Of a stretch of DNA of 64,000 bases, positions 24,198 to 35,400 are shown one piece after another (position 1 is the first letter of the stretch; each line of letters begins with the position of its first letter). The stretch comes from Spirometra erinaceieuropaei (Eukaryota > Platyhelminthes > Cestoda > Diphyllobothriidea > Diphyllobothriidae). The translations under genes and the position numbers were made by a program. The notes beneath the pieces are model-generated. The model did no database searches. It worked only from the letters and a program-made list of their open reading frames with translations, and was not told the origin of the DNA. The stretch covers positions 647,708-711,707 of the forward strand of contig CACRXP010000038.1 in NCBI GenBank assembly GCA_902702965.1. The letters are read 5' to 3'.

Positions 24198-25157
24198 TAC
24201 ACCGTGGATGGGATAACTCATAAAATGTTAACGAAATTCCGAAATGCGTTTTTGTTTCGAAAAGATTAATTAAGTATGGTTGTAAAACCAATCGTCGTGC
24301 AGCATGATTTTATAATTATTCAATTACCTGAGGATGTCGGCTTTCAAACAAAATTCTTTTTGGTTGCACACAAGAACTACACTCTGTAACAACGATTACT
24401 TAAATAGCATACATTTTTTCAATGATTTTCGATGCCCTTAAAAAGTCAATTATATTTCATAGAAAACAAGCATACAAATGTTCATTCGTTTTCTCATTCG
24501 ATAGAAAATTACGTCTCCTTTCAATTATATGATCCAAAAGGCTTTAATTTGATTTTTCAAAACTTTTCTAATTTCCGAATATTTTTGAACCCCGACCAGC
24601 CGTCACACTTGCATTCAGGGTTTCCAAACTACAAGCCGTATATTTTCTGTGTATGCAAAATCGTATATTTCTCTACGGTATTTGGAGGAGATCATATGGG
24701 GTTCATAGAATTTAGCAGTGGATTCGGGCCATACTGTTAAAGTTGAAAGCAACACTAGTGCATGCAGAGAGGCAACGTTTTATAAACGGACATTTCACGG
24801 TATTAAAAAGTCTCACAATTGGAAACGTTTTAAAAACCAAATTATACCCTTCCTTCGAGAATACGTAATGTCCTTCCGAATGGGTTGAAGAACTAATATT
24901 TTTATGTATTTTTCTATGAGATATAATTGACCTTTTAAGGGCATCGGAAATCAATGAGAAAAATGCATGCTATTTAAGTACTCGGTATTACAGAGTGTAG
25001 TTCCGAGAGTGATAGCCGGCATCCTGAGGTAACTGAATTATTATAGAATTATGCTGAACGACGATTGGTTTTTCAACCCTACTTAATTAATATTTTGGAA
25101 ACGAAAACGCATTTTGGAATTTTGGTTGACTTTTCATGAGTTAGCCCACCTACTATA
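24198..25157. repeat. Foldback (long-TIR) element, near-complete reference copy
   Basis: A 960-bp element with long inverted arms. The left end TACACCGTGGATGGGATAAC mirrors the right end ...GTTAGCCCACCTACTATA (25157). The arms correspond for at least 300 bases; for example AATTAAGTATGGTTG on the left is matched by CAACCCTACTTAATTAAT on the right. The central 150-200 bases are unique. TA bounds both ends. Across copies the ends give TA-CAGTAGGTGGGCTAACTCATG. The CAGT start with a TA target is what Tc1/mariner-type non-autonomous elements show, but the long arms and lack of any transposase leave the superfamily open. The 102-codon frame inside is arm sequence, not a gene. Confidence 0.88.
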
Positions 25158-25740
25158 TCATGCCATTTTTCCGCTAAATTACCCCTTTTATGCTATATCC
25201 CTCGAATGATAACTTTTCGCACTTATCCTAAAGTATCCTCGGTGAACGTGGAGCAATCACCAAATACCTGCTTTGAAAGGCAAAAAGGAGCAGAGACAAC
25301 GAGCTAAGTGTTTTGAAAAGTATTTTTTGAGTCCGGCTCAACCCCTTGCTGTCTCAGTCGGCAAATATTAGGACAACATGGGGCAGAAAGGCGTCCGCTC
25401 ACATTCACAACGGTCACAGCCGATCTCCAGCAAAACACCATTTGCAACTATGAGGTCATGGGGAGTATTCGTTGTTGGCAGTTTAATTTCTGCAACAGCC
25501 TGCAAATGTACGCCAGGATAAAACCCATATGACACGATTCACAGTCTGCAGACAGTTAAATGGGGTCCTTCTTTATACCTTTGCCAATCCCTCCTTACTC
25601 TAAAGGTATCTAAAATTTATGTTCGACACTTTACGTGGTTTGAAACTGACTATGTACTGCTGCCCAATCTTTCCTCAGAATAATCGTGCTATGCAGCCGT
25701 AACGATTTGAAAACTAAATTTCAAATAATAACATAAGTAG

Positions 25741-26438
25741 AAGGAGAAGGCTCGTCAGAGAACCGAAATATACTAGTGAACTTTCAAGTCGGTAACACCA
25801 AACCGTCGACAGACTAAATGAATAGTGTGAGAGGGATAATCGCACTCTAGCGTTTACGTTGGGCATACCGGCAGACGACTTGGAACCCGCATTAACGAAC
25901 ATAAGTTGGCCATCCGCCGACAAGACCCCTTGCCTCTTGTGTTTGCCCACGCCCTTGAGTGTGATCACCGTTCCAACTGGGAGGGGCCTGAAGTGATCGC
26001 CAGTGCCAACACCAAACAGGCGCGAGGGTCTTTCGAAGCTTGACACTAATAACAACAACATCAGCCGCCATGTCGACTTTGACGCTATCTACGAAGGTGT
26101 GCGTTCACGGCTCGCGGGCTTGCGCCCATCCTAGGACACCAGCTGCTAATCCGTGTTCGGCCATGTAGAACATCACGGATTTGGCACCTCCCTCACAGAG
26201 TGAACCATAAGTGAAACCCTCAACATCTCCGCTGACATCCGGCACCTATACAAACATATTCCTCACCCTTCACCCACACATAGATGTCTGTTTTGTCGAT
26301 GTAACCTCGATGTCCCCCCAGCTCCCTAGTGCGATTATCTCTCACACACTATTCATCTGGTCTGACGACGGTTTGGTGTTACCGACTTAAAGATTCACGA
26401 CTATATCTAGATTTTCCAACGAGCATTCTCTTTTATCA
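25741..26438 (+). mobile_element. GIY-YIG-bearing element bounded by ~110-bp inverted repeats
   Basis: The left arm (25741-25850) is the reverse complement of the right arm (26326-26438) at roughly 80-85%. Directly after the left arm a GIY-YIG nuclease frame begins at 25852: VYVGHTGRRLGTRINEHKLA, then FAHALECDHR and ANTKQARGSFEA. It stops at 26041 and continues in another frame (ISRHVDFDAIYEGVRSRL) to a stop near 26135. The domain lacks its upstream RT. Penelope-like elements are known to carry this endonuclease and terminal repeats that may be inverted, so this is best read as a 5'-truncated copy joined to an inverted piece of its own 3' end. One stop and at least one frameshift make it non-functional. 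It belongs to a different lineage from the 16.7/47-kb pair. Confidence 0.75.
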
Positions 26439-26659
26439 TATCGTCTCGGAATGCATATTACCTCCGTTATTCGTAATACTATTACTCCCCACTTTTTTTA
26501 AAACGACCATTTATTTACTCTGTAGTGGCCTCATCTTCTCGACCATCTTGGAAGTCTCGAGCGACTGAAGTTTGAGGACTATGTGCACACAGAAAAAAAA
26601 AGAATCAAGGTCAGGTGAACGAAATTCCTACGAAGTGTTCATCCAGTGAAAGCGCACGC

Positions 26660-28860
26660 CACCTTTCCGAACAATCCGGAACGGTACGTCCACAAATATT
26701 CTTCAGTACGCCTTCACAAAACTCTCGTAGAAAGGTTATCTCTTGCTCCTAAGTTTTGCATTACACGGCGAAGGCAGAAGCAACTTGACTTCGAAACCCA
26801 GTTCGAGTCTCTTTAGCCAGACTAACAATCTAAAACCCTACCAACCTAGAGAAGTTGATTATCTTAAATTGACCCTGGTAAACTACTGTGAACAGTATTC
26901 AAGAAAGGCTCCGAGGAAAAAACGTTCCCTAACAAGAGCCCACGCTGATAGTCGCAGCGAGCTTCGTGAAAATTAAAATATCGCACTAACCAGACCGGAC
27001 AAAGGCTCAGGAATAGTGCTGATGGATAAGACGGATTACATGGAGAAACTAGAAGAAACCTTATCGGACCGTACAAAGTTTTCAAGACCCGAAAAAGACA
27101 GGGATCGAACCGAGACCATTGAGAGGCAGTTGACGAATGTGCTCAAAGATCTTCACAAGTAAGGATTTCTGTCTGGCAAGGAGTTAAAGGTACTAAAACC
27201 TGTAAGTACGACGATACCCTGAATGTATGGTCTTCCTAAAATTCAAAAACCGGGGCAACCACTGCGTCCAATCTTGGGCATGAGAAATTTACCCTATCAC
27301 GCAATAGCAAAATGGCTTATAGAAAAGTTAAAACCGCTTCAAATTTTCCTGTATGGGCGAAGTTTGAAAGATACCTTTGAGTTCGTCGAGGCTGTCAAGA
27401 ACATTAACGTAGACGGACAAACGATGCTCTCGTTAGATGTATCATCGCTGTTCACAAACGTACCCGCAGTGGAGACGATAGACATCCTGGGCGACTTCAT
27501 CAGGGAAACAAACTACCCGACAGGCATGACAGTGGAGACCGTAAAAGAACTACTTACGCGATGAACACAAAATGTCCAGTCCCTCTGCAACGGCCAGCTA
27601 TACAGGCAAATAGACGGTGAGGCAATGGGCTCACCGATTGGACCGTTTGTCGCAAATGTCTTCATGGGTAAGGACGAGCAAACGAGTCTTAAATATACCA
27701 TTAATTACCTTAAATTCTACGGTCGATATGTGGACGATATCTTTTGCCTGACGAGTCATACCACCGACATCAATAGCCTAGTTCAGAAGTTTAACGGGGC
27801 GCACCCATCACTGATGTTTACCGCAGAGACTTAAGCGAATAACGAGATCGCGTTCCTCGATGTCCTTCTACATAGACAAGAGGAAGAGTCTATCCAAAGC
27901 AAGATGTTCAGGAAGAAAACCTGGACGGGACAACACATTTATTTTCACAGTTTCATTACCTTACATCTAAAACTAAATTTGGTCCAAGGACTGGGGGCTA
28001 GAGTGCGACGCATCTGCTCTCCTCAAACTGATGAAGCAGAACTTCATCAGCTGCAAAACAGGTTCCGCGAAAACGGTTATCCAGAGCGATTTATCCTCCA
28101 GAATATTAGAGAGCGTACCACAAAACCTGCCGTTGTACCTGTAGAGGAGAAAGACTTATTGCTAAGACTGCCTTTCCAAGGAAATGCAGCAAGCGAATTA
28201 GTGAGACGACGTCTGAGGACAGCTCTCGTGAGTGCCCTCCCCGCGACGAACTTGCGCGTATTCTTCGCAAACTCCCCCTACTACGGTTGGCGGACAAATA
28301 TTGGCTGTCTTTACGGGCCACGTCCATGTATATTTATTCCTTTACCTGCTCCTGGGGAGCGGGATATATTGGCCGTACAACAAGGCGTCTGGAGAAGAGA
28401 ATACGCGAACACATGCCTGCTTGGCTAGGTAGAGGTGAAATTCGATCGATTTCGAGTTCAATTATCGCACATCCAATCGATACGAATCACCAGGCCGACG
28501 CTAAAGAAGCTTTTAAAGTTATCTACCGGGCTCCGGCACACTACTCCAGATGCCCGAGCAAACGGGTGCTAGCCGAAGTCGAAACAGTGGCCATTCGACC
28601 AGTGAATCCAGCACTCTGTTGTCAGGAGACGCTGAAACAAGAATTTTGCCCTGGCCGACATCAGACGGTGATCGCACGCCTTCCCGACGCCCTGAGAGCA
28701 GTCACACGCATTTCAGCGTCTGCAATCTAACCGGAATCCCTCTCCATTCCCTCACCTCCCACCCCAATTCCACCGTCCTCAACACGCTGACTCCGTCTTG
28801 AGTGTGGCGTGGGAGCATGGAGCTCGATTAACCCTGCCCCTGAGACGCATTTATATCATG
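26660..28860 (+). pseudogene. Penelope-like retroelement relic, most complete copy
   Basis: The RT-plus-GIY-YIG architecture is readable almost end to end. The N-terminal block LSLAPKFCITRRRQ (26742) shifts frame near 26815. PDKGSGIVLMDK follows at about 26990, then YGLPKIQKPGQPLRPIL (27226), motif A LSLDVSSLFTNVP (27430), motif B GEAMGSPIGPFVANVF (27619), motif C GRYVDDIF (27721), AFLDVLLHR, RKKTW, and NGYPERF. After a frameshift near 28280 comes the endonuclease: YSFTCSWGAGYIGRTTRR (GYIG at 28362-28373), REHMPAWL, ending at 28728-28730. In-frame stops lie at 26974, 27160, 27220, 27562 and 27832. The catalytic YVDD and the GYIG tyrosines are intact, so loss of function is by stops and frameshifts. 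It sits on the strand opposite the receptor gene, inside its intron. Confidence 0.92.
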
Positions 28861-29508
28861 TATAAAATAAGAATGATCAGTACCCATGCAAATTTATCGG
28901 TCTCTCGATGAGTTACTGAAAACATAAGTTCACCAACTGATTGTTCAATCGTAACATGGGAATTTTTGCTGAAGTTCCTTCATCATCTGAAAAACCCTGC
29001 CAAGGAGGCAATGGAATGTTTTCTGAAGACAATTTGTTTACTTCCGTGCATTGTTTTCATGCTTTTTACGGCAGTTAATTAACATATTTAATAATAACAT
29101 TGACTACAAGTTCTCAAAGTCACTGGTTCCATTTGCTTATGCATTTTGAAGGTTATATGTTCTTGTTTCAAATGATTCCAGTACGTGAGTAAAAACTACA
29201 CCTTTTTATAGGAAAAAGCTTACAAATTTGAAAATATCTTTCACTTTTGAATATTTTGCCAAAAAGTGAACTGTAGTCAAAAATTACATTACTGAGAACC
29301 CCTCAAACAGCGCGAGACGTAAAGCATTATAATGTTTTCGTGAGGACTCCACAATAAAACATGAATAAAGTCCTTGTGCTCTATTAGCACGTTATGCAGT
29401 TACATTCTAATCTTAAGGATGGCCAAACACCACCGACGTTATATTAGACAAAAAAAAATTTGTCAGAGCACCACCGTTAATATGATACTAGTCTATCAGT
29501 CAACTCAC

Positions 29509-29768
29509 CTGCTTCCTTGATTGAACAGCTCTCGAACCTAGTCGATTAGCCATGCAGATATGTCCCCTAGTTTGCGCCGATTCCACCGGATTTATTTTTC
29601 TTAAAGACGGACGTTGGAAGCGCCTTCGAATCATTTTACCAGCATCTTCTGACTCGTCCTCCTTCCTCTTTCCCTTCAGAAACCACGAGGGTCTGTTTAT
29701 GGTAAAGAGCTGGAATGTGATTTGTAGGTACATTACAAATATGAGACCTAGGGGCAGGGCGTAGAAGA
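29509..29768 (-). CDS. TRH-receptor-like GPCR, exon with TM5 and intracellular loop 3 (partial)
   Basis: On the minus strand, 86 full codons run from the assembly gap to a consensus donor CAG|GTGAGT. They start FYALPLGLIFVMYLQ, which is TM5 with its conserved proline. The charged third intracellular loop follows (RPSWFLKGKRK, EDESED, MIRRRFQR) and the exon ends QSRKQ. Joined in phase 0 to the exon at 8260 this gives ...SRKQ|VVKMLMAVV, matching the loop3-TM6 junction of TRH-type receptors (family knowledge). The exon's 5' limit lies in or beyond the N run. The frame on the far side of the gap is open for about 44 codons but does not look like TM4 or extracellular loop 2, so I do not include it. 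TM1-4 are missing from view. Confidence 0.85.
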
Positions 29769-29847
29769 NNNNNNNNNNNNNNNNNNNNNNNNNNNNNNNN
29801 NNNNNNNNNNNNNNNNNNNNNNNNNNNNNNNNNNNNNNNNNNNNNNN
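29769..29847. other. Assembly gap (79 N)
   Basis: A run of 79 N. It hides the start of TM5 and whatever lies upstream of it in the receptor exon. The true length is unknown. Both edges contain TCTACGCC on the minus strand, so a small mis-join cannot be excluded. Confidence 0.98.
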
Positions 29848-31699
29848 TTTCCATTCGATTTTTGATTGGTCGTCAGAGGCGTAGAGTACCCACCAATAAA
29901 AAACAGCGTCTATTTTTACACCACGACGAGTGTGCGTGCTACTAAAAGGAGGGCCTTCGAACAGGCAACAATACATCATTTAAACATTGGCGAAGTACAT
30001 ACTACTCAATTACGTAAGCCCGTGGACTTAAATTACGGTTGCTCATAGCAGGAAACAAAGAGTAAAGCTCAGAAATTTTTGGGCTACTCATGCAAAAGTG
30101 AAATGTCGGAAATTTTGGGAATAGTACTTTTAGAATTACAATCGACGAAAATAGCCCTTTTATAATTCACAATCATCTGTCAGGGTGTGTATTCAGCAAA
30201 TCCGGTAAGAGAACGACCAAATTTCACGTAAATCTCATGTTTACTAATTATTTTAGTCTATATGACCTTTCGTATTTTCGGTTACGAGAGGGCCGAGTTG
30301 CACTTGCTTTGCAAAAGCCCATGAGTCTCTTTTTATTTAAAAATAACATAACTCCAACAAAAGCTTACAGATGCAATCAGCAATGTACTTAAAATCATAA
30401 TGCATGAAGTGTGGTCTTACGCATATGATTTGTTCTCCCTCGAAAAAGAATGAATGCTCGCCGATTCGTAGTGGCGAAAATATGTCAAGGATAACTTTTG
30501 GAAACAATTCAGTCGAGACTACTTACGAAATTGTCCAACCTTTAATCAATAATAGACATCTTAGTGCCATTTTTGCAAATTATTACGACATAAATTTACA
30601 AGAAGTGATTACTGATACAAAATTATTTTTTTATATTTTTGGTCGATTTATTGAAAGGCATGTTTTATACGAACCTTACTTTGTCTGTCTCTCATACTTG
30701 GACATATGCTGACTTAACGATTACCCCACCCCAATTTGCATAATTTGATAAATTATTTTAATAAATATGCTCAAACTGGTCTTTCGCCTGTGTACAGGCG
30801 TTTGTGTGAAAACTTTATAGGTGAACAGCAACGAATATTTCACTAAGCTTACTAGATATATACCAAATATATAAGCGTACTAGAAAAGCCACGTGGTTTA
30901 TGGGTTTCGAATTCTCACATTAATAAAGCGTCAAGCCACTGAAATTCAGTTTTAAGAGACCGCGGTCTACTTAGTGACTCAAGCTCTATGTTAATCATCT
31001 GTAGGTGGCGTTTGTCCCATAGCCCGAACATAAATGAACTCAAATATGATAGGGCTACTTTGACCTAGTTTTTTCCCTGCGGTCCTTGAAAAAAGATAGA
31101 AATCAATCATTTCAATTAATCAATTGCACGTGATTTGTCCAATATTGAAAATAATTTGGACGCTGAAAGCGTCAAACTAATGAATGCTCGAATAAGTTTT
31201 TACTTGACATACAGATCAGAACCTGTAGATGCATATTTGCAATGCTGAATGTCATGCAAATACTTTTCTATTAACTTAATACTAAGTTAGGTGAGAAAGC
31301 TGATTGTAATTGGTTTCCCCACTAACGCATCAAAGACAGGTTCGTTGTTACTTGCCACTTAGCATGAATTTCGCATTTACATTCGGCGGCCACATGACTT
31401 TTACTTATAAATACATTAGTTACATGTAGTTTCTACCCAATTATGTTCTATTCAAGTTTACAGATGAAAATTTTGATGGTTTTTTTGTTTTTAAGGTCTA
31501 TAGGAGTACACCAAAGAATGGATGCTTGGGCCGTTGTTCATGAGCCATTGTGGGATGACTGCCTTATATTCACCGACCGCTAACAGGCAAGCAGAAGCGT
31601 GTACTTGGTTGCAGGATACCATACCAATAGCATAAGTATTAATTAAAAGCCTAGGCTCGCGTTCCGCCGACATTTTGCCGCTACATGGCACAGATGCGA
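29848..31699. other. AT-rich, no gene seen
   Basis: Receptor TM1-4 exons were looked for on the minus strand here and not found. A 102-codon plus frame (30404-30712) and a 66-codon minus frame (31491-31691) have no recognisable motif. Confidence 0.4.
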
Positions 31700-31856
31700 G
31701 GGGTTCGGCTTACCAGTGGGTCCCTCAGCATTTTCAGTGTGTTAGGCACTCCAGTTGAGTTATTGTTGCCTTATAATTTCCTCAAAAATAAATTTTTGAT
31801 TTGGGGTAAGTCATTTTGAAATACCTTCTAGAGGTATATAGGTTTTCTACACTTTT
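31700..31856 (+). repeat. Direct repeat A
   Basis: About 157 bases repeated at 32327-32493 with roughly 85-90% identity. Shared blocks: TTCGGCTTACCAGTG, CTCCAGTTGA, TTGATTTGGGGTAAGTCATT, TAGGTTTTCTACACTTTTA. A foldback terminus begins exactly at its end. Confidence 0.8.
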
Positions 31857-31990
31857 AGAGTGCGTGACCTATCTCATGAAATCTGATACCGGAAACTGAT
31901 CAGAGAATTTCTGGATGCCTATAATGTTGAGCATTTTGTTCGCTCATTCACTTCCTTCAATAAAATGTCCTTTTCTTGTGCAGAAATTGT
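31856..31990 (+). repeat. Foldback terminus, internally deleted
   Basis: TAGAGTGCGTGACCTATCTC followed by ATGAAATCTG matches the subfamily with the GTGACC-type end (48261 and 52259). It then jumps to the inner arm block TTCGCTCATTCACTTCCTTC. It begins at a TA at the end of direct repeat A. Confidence 0.55.
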
Positions 31991-32326
31991 GTTCACGTAA
32001 TTATATCAAGTAAAATATCAGTAAAGTTTAACAAAAATGGACGCTGGAATATATTCGTGCAGTTTCCTATGCTACTGCATGTCCTAGACTCCGATTACGC
32101 ATCTGAGCGACTTTTTCATTGAAAGTGTATTAATTTACCCGAGAGAGTTTTAATAAGCAGATTTAGCCGAACTTGAAAATTTATTTTATGTCCGATGTTA
32201 ACCATGGTGATCAATCTGCTAAGACATAGGTCATTTTACGAAAAATAGAAGTTTTATCATTTTCTTAATGTCAAATTAGCAGATCTGTGGGATTTGGTGC
32301 TCAAAAGTGCAATAATAACGCGGAAA

Positions 32327-32493
32327 GGGATTCGGCTTACCAGTGAGTCCCTCAGCATTCTAAGTGTGTTTTCTGGCAGGTACTCCAGTTGAAATATTGT
32401 TGTTTTATAATTTCCTTAAAAATAAATTGTTGATTTGGGGTAAGTCATTTTGAAATAACGTCTAGGGATCTATAGGTTTTCTACACTTTTATA
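32327..32493 (+). repeat. Direct repeat B
   Basis: Second copy of the 31700-31856 unit, same orientation, about 470 bp after copy A ends. It carries a short insertion (TTTCTGGCAGG-type) relative to copy A. Confidence 0.8.
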
Positions 32494-35400
32494 TATGGAA
32501 TAATGCATTCAACCTGGGTTGTGTTCATGATCCATAGAGCACAAGTTCCGTAAGATGCATACTTTCGAGCAACATTTGACACACTATCGTAACGTACACG
32601 GATGAGACTTTACTTGATTCACTTAATTAACCTCTAGGTTTCAAACTCAAAACGGAATGCACATTTTTAGCAAAAGGCTAAAACTGCATAATTTTCGAAA
32701 ACGTTAACATGCCAGATGTATTGTCGGGCATTTATTTTATACGCTGTACTCAATTTGTTTAAATATTGTTGAATACCTGTCATGACTATACATAATTTTA
32801 AGCTTTACGGGCGGTCACTATGATGTTTGACTAAAAGCTACGAGACTAATTTGTTTGTGCTCTCTTAGCACTGCATGCCGAAATACTTAATGTTACAATA
32901 TTGTGTAAGTAGGCACTCTTTTTGAACACGTGCGTAAGGTTGTTATATTCGTTTTACAATCTTAGCTAACCCATTTATTATTTGAAAAAACAACAGGCTC
33001 TGAAGATTCGGTATTGAGTAAAACCGGCCACTGAAGGTCAATAGAGTAACCATGACCATTCTTTTCTTCCTTTGTTTTTTGCCGGTACTCTTGCAACTTG
33101 ACTGCATACGAGAGCTCTAGACTGAAATCCGAGGCGCAAAAGCATACGCGCGCTCCTTATACTGATCGGCGAACGCGCTTCTACAACGAAAACTATGCAC
33201 TAGATGAATGCGCATTTGTTCGTATCTGCAAACCTATTTTAACCCTGATGCGCAAGTTCTGTAACTAGTTAAAGCTTATTTAACTGGAGCCTCATAGGTA
33301 TTTTAATATTTTAAGAATTTTCCTCTGTCTACATTCAAAACAGGCATAACCAGTAGACATTTATGGTACTTATGAATTTTGCGACAGCGAATGATTTGCT
33401 AGCCGTCGATGCTTAAATTAGATGACAAACAGGGCGAGCAATAAGTTAAACCAGTCCAGAACATCAAGGTGATAACCCCGATGGAAGGGAAGGACATGGT
33501 TACCCAGTCATTAAAAGGCATTTGAATAAGTTTGAGACTGAAGCATGCAACTATTCCAATTCGACGATCATATTGGTAACGAAAAGGTGTCTTTGCGCAA
33601 AACAAATAACTATCCTAAATTATGATTCCACCGGGCCCATAAGGGTATTTTCTCCTTTTCAGTCCTCGAAAATCATGTTGGAAGTATGAGAATATATACC
33701 CGTTCTATGGTTTGGAATATAAATGTAGGAAGAACCTCGACAGCACGCAGAGGAACGTCTTCCGCCTGAGGCACCCATTGGATGAGCTGGTCGCGTTCCT
33801 GTATAATTCATGTCATTTGTATGAATTTTCTAACTGGATACTATGTGGAAGTCCAGTGCCTTCGAACAATCTGCGCCGGAATACGTAAAGCAGAGGAAAG
33901 GGTGGGACATTGGAGTATCCGAGCACATTCTGGTTTGCGAAAATTGGCCAAGTCTTTCAAACGATTTCATAAGAAATGGACATTTGACCAAAGACAGTGA
34001 GAACCGCAAAGTTAAAAGCCTATAACCTGGAAAAACTGCTCACAGAAGTCTATGCGCATGGTTGTGTCGGCGCGTCCGTGAGCAGTATGTCGGTTGACTG
34101 AGTTCTAATCCAAAGTTCACACTTTAATCCACCTTCAGCTTGATTTGTTTTTGGCACGAGTAATTTCTTGTCGACGGTGAAGTTGAACGCGTGGACTGTT
34201 CGTGGGCGTGACCAGCTACTTCTGGTAGTTTGGCAGTCCCTCATAGAACCATTTGCGCTTATGTATGTCTGACCTGCGTCGAAGTCCAGTCCTACCACGG
34301 TAATAACGAGGGCAGTTTAGACACAGGATACGAGGCACCAAACACGACTAATATCGGGACTAAATAAGTAATCAATTTTAATGACTTTGTACTGCACGGT
34401 TGCTTTCAACCAGTGGGAAATTCCGACACATTTTCACACATCAATGCGTCTAGTCGTCTCTGGAAGTTATTTAATATACGGCAGAGCATGAAACGTCCTC
34501 GTAGATGTTTCTATTTGGTTCCCCCATCCGCACGTACGTGCGCATAGGCTTGTAAGACCTCTGGACAACCATCCTGCATAAGCTGCTCACAGGTACATCT
34601 GATCTTACGTGTTCCTTCGTCTGCTTTTGAACAAGTGTACCAGAATCCGTTTGATGAGCTTCATCCCACACTTGTGTCTCTCGTTCGCCGGGAAAAGATT
34701 CGGTGCTCGCTGTCTTCCTGCAAACTGTTGTCGTGATCTCGTCATTAAAAATTTCCCCAATGAAGGCATTAAGGCATCACGGACGCTGCTCCTGTTCGTC
34801 ATCTCTCATAAATTGTATGTCTGGATTAATTGTGTCAAACAGATCATAGACATCCTTAAGCATGTTATTCCTGACAGCAGCAATGGTGTAGTCAACATAA
34901 GAAAAGATCACTGTTCAAAAAACCGCAAGATACCGAATTTACACATAAAGGATTTAAAGCAGAGGTAACTCTTCGCCAGTTGAATGTAAATACAATATTT
35001 TCTTGCGCTTTATTTATAAGATTTACTTCAATTTATAAGGGTATCCGGAACCAACGGAAAACTGGACATTGTGTAGTTTGTCGTCTTTGCCAAATGAGGC
35101 TTTAGGAGGCGGACATCAAAAAGCCCACTAAAGAACGGCGAGACAATAACATCTTTTGAATATGTTGCACGGTTATCAAGATTGCAACACAGACTAAGCA
35201 ATCCATTCTTATCGAAACACATCTAAGAATACTGCCTTACACTTTATGACATAGTGCTGCAGGTGTACTTCCGTCACTGATAAACCATCAGGTGATCGGG
35301 TAGGGCTTTGAATAGTGGACATGTAGAACTGCCATATAAAATAAAGTATTTTCACCACATGAAATGTCACCTTTTTCAGTGCTATTCCCTTGTTTGCTGG

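Larger units (their letters stand above)
8261..29508 (-). other. 21.2-kb phase-0 intron of the receptor gene
   Basis: It is bounded by donor CAG|GTGAGT (G at 29508) and acceptor TTTTAG (ending at 8261). It is filled with mobile-element relics, listed separately. Stretches with nothing recognisable: 8300-9530 (one 87-codon plus frame, 8545-8808, without motif), 9670-10930 (a 129-codon plus frame at 9770-10159, unrecognised), 12300-13370, 14430-16670, 17500-19590, 19950-20970, 21050-22580, 25160-25740 and 28870-29500. No alternative exon with convincing receptor similarity was found in it. Confidence 0.8.

Noticed and set aside
29848..29979. Open frame on the far side of the N gap as part of the receptor
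   Set aside because: None of the three minus-strand frames resembles TM4 or extracellular loop 2. The joined frame depends on an arbitrary gap length.
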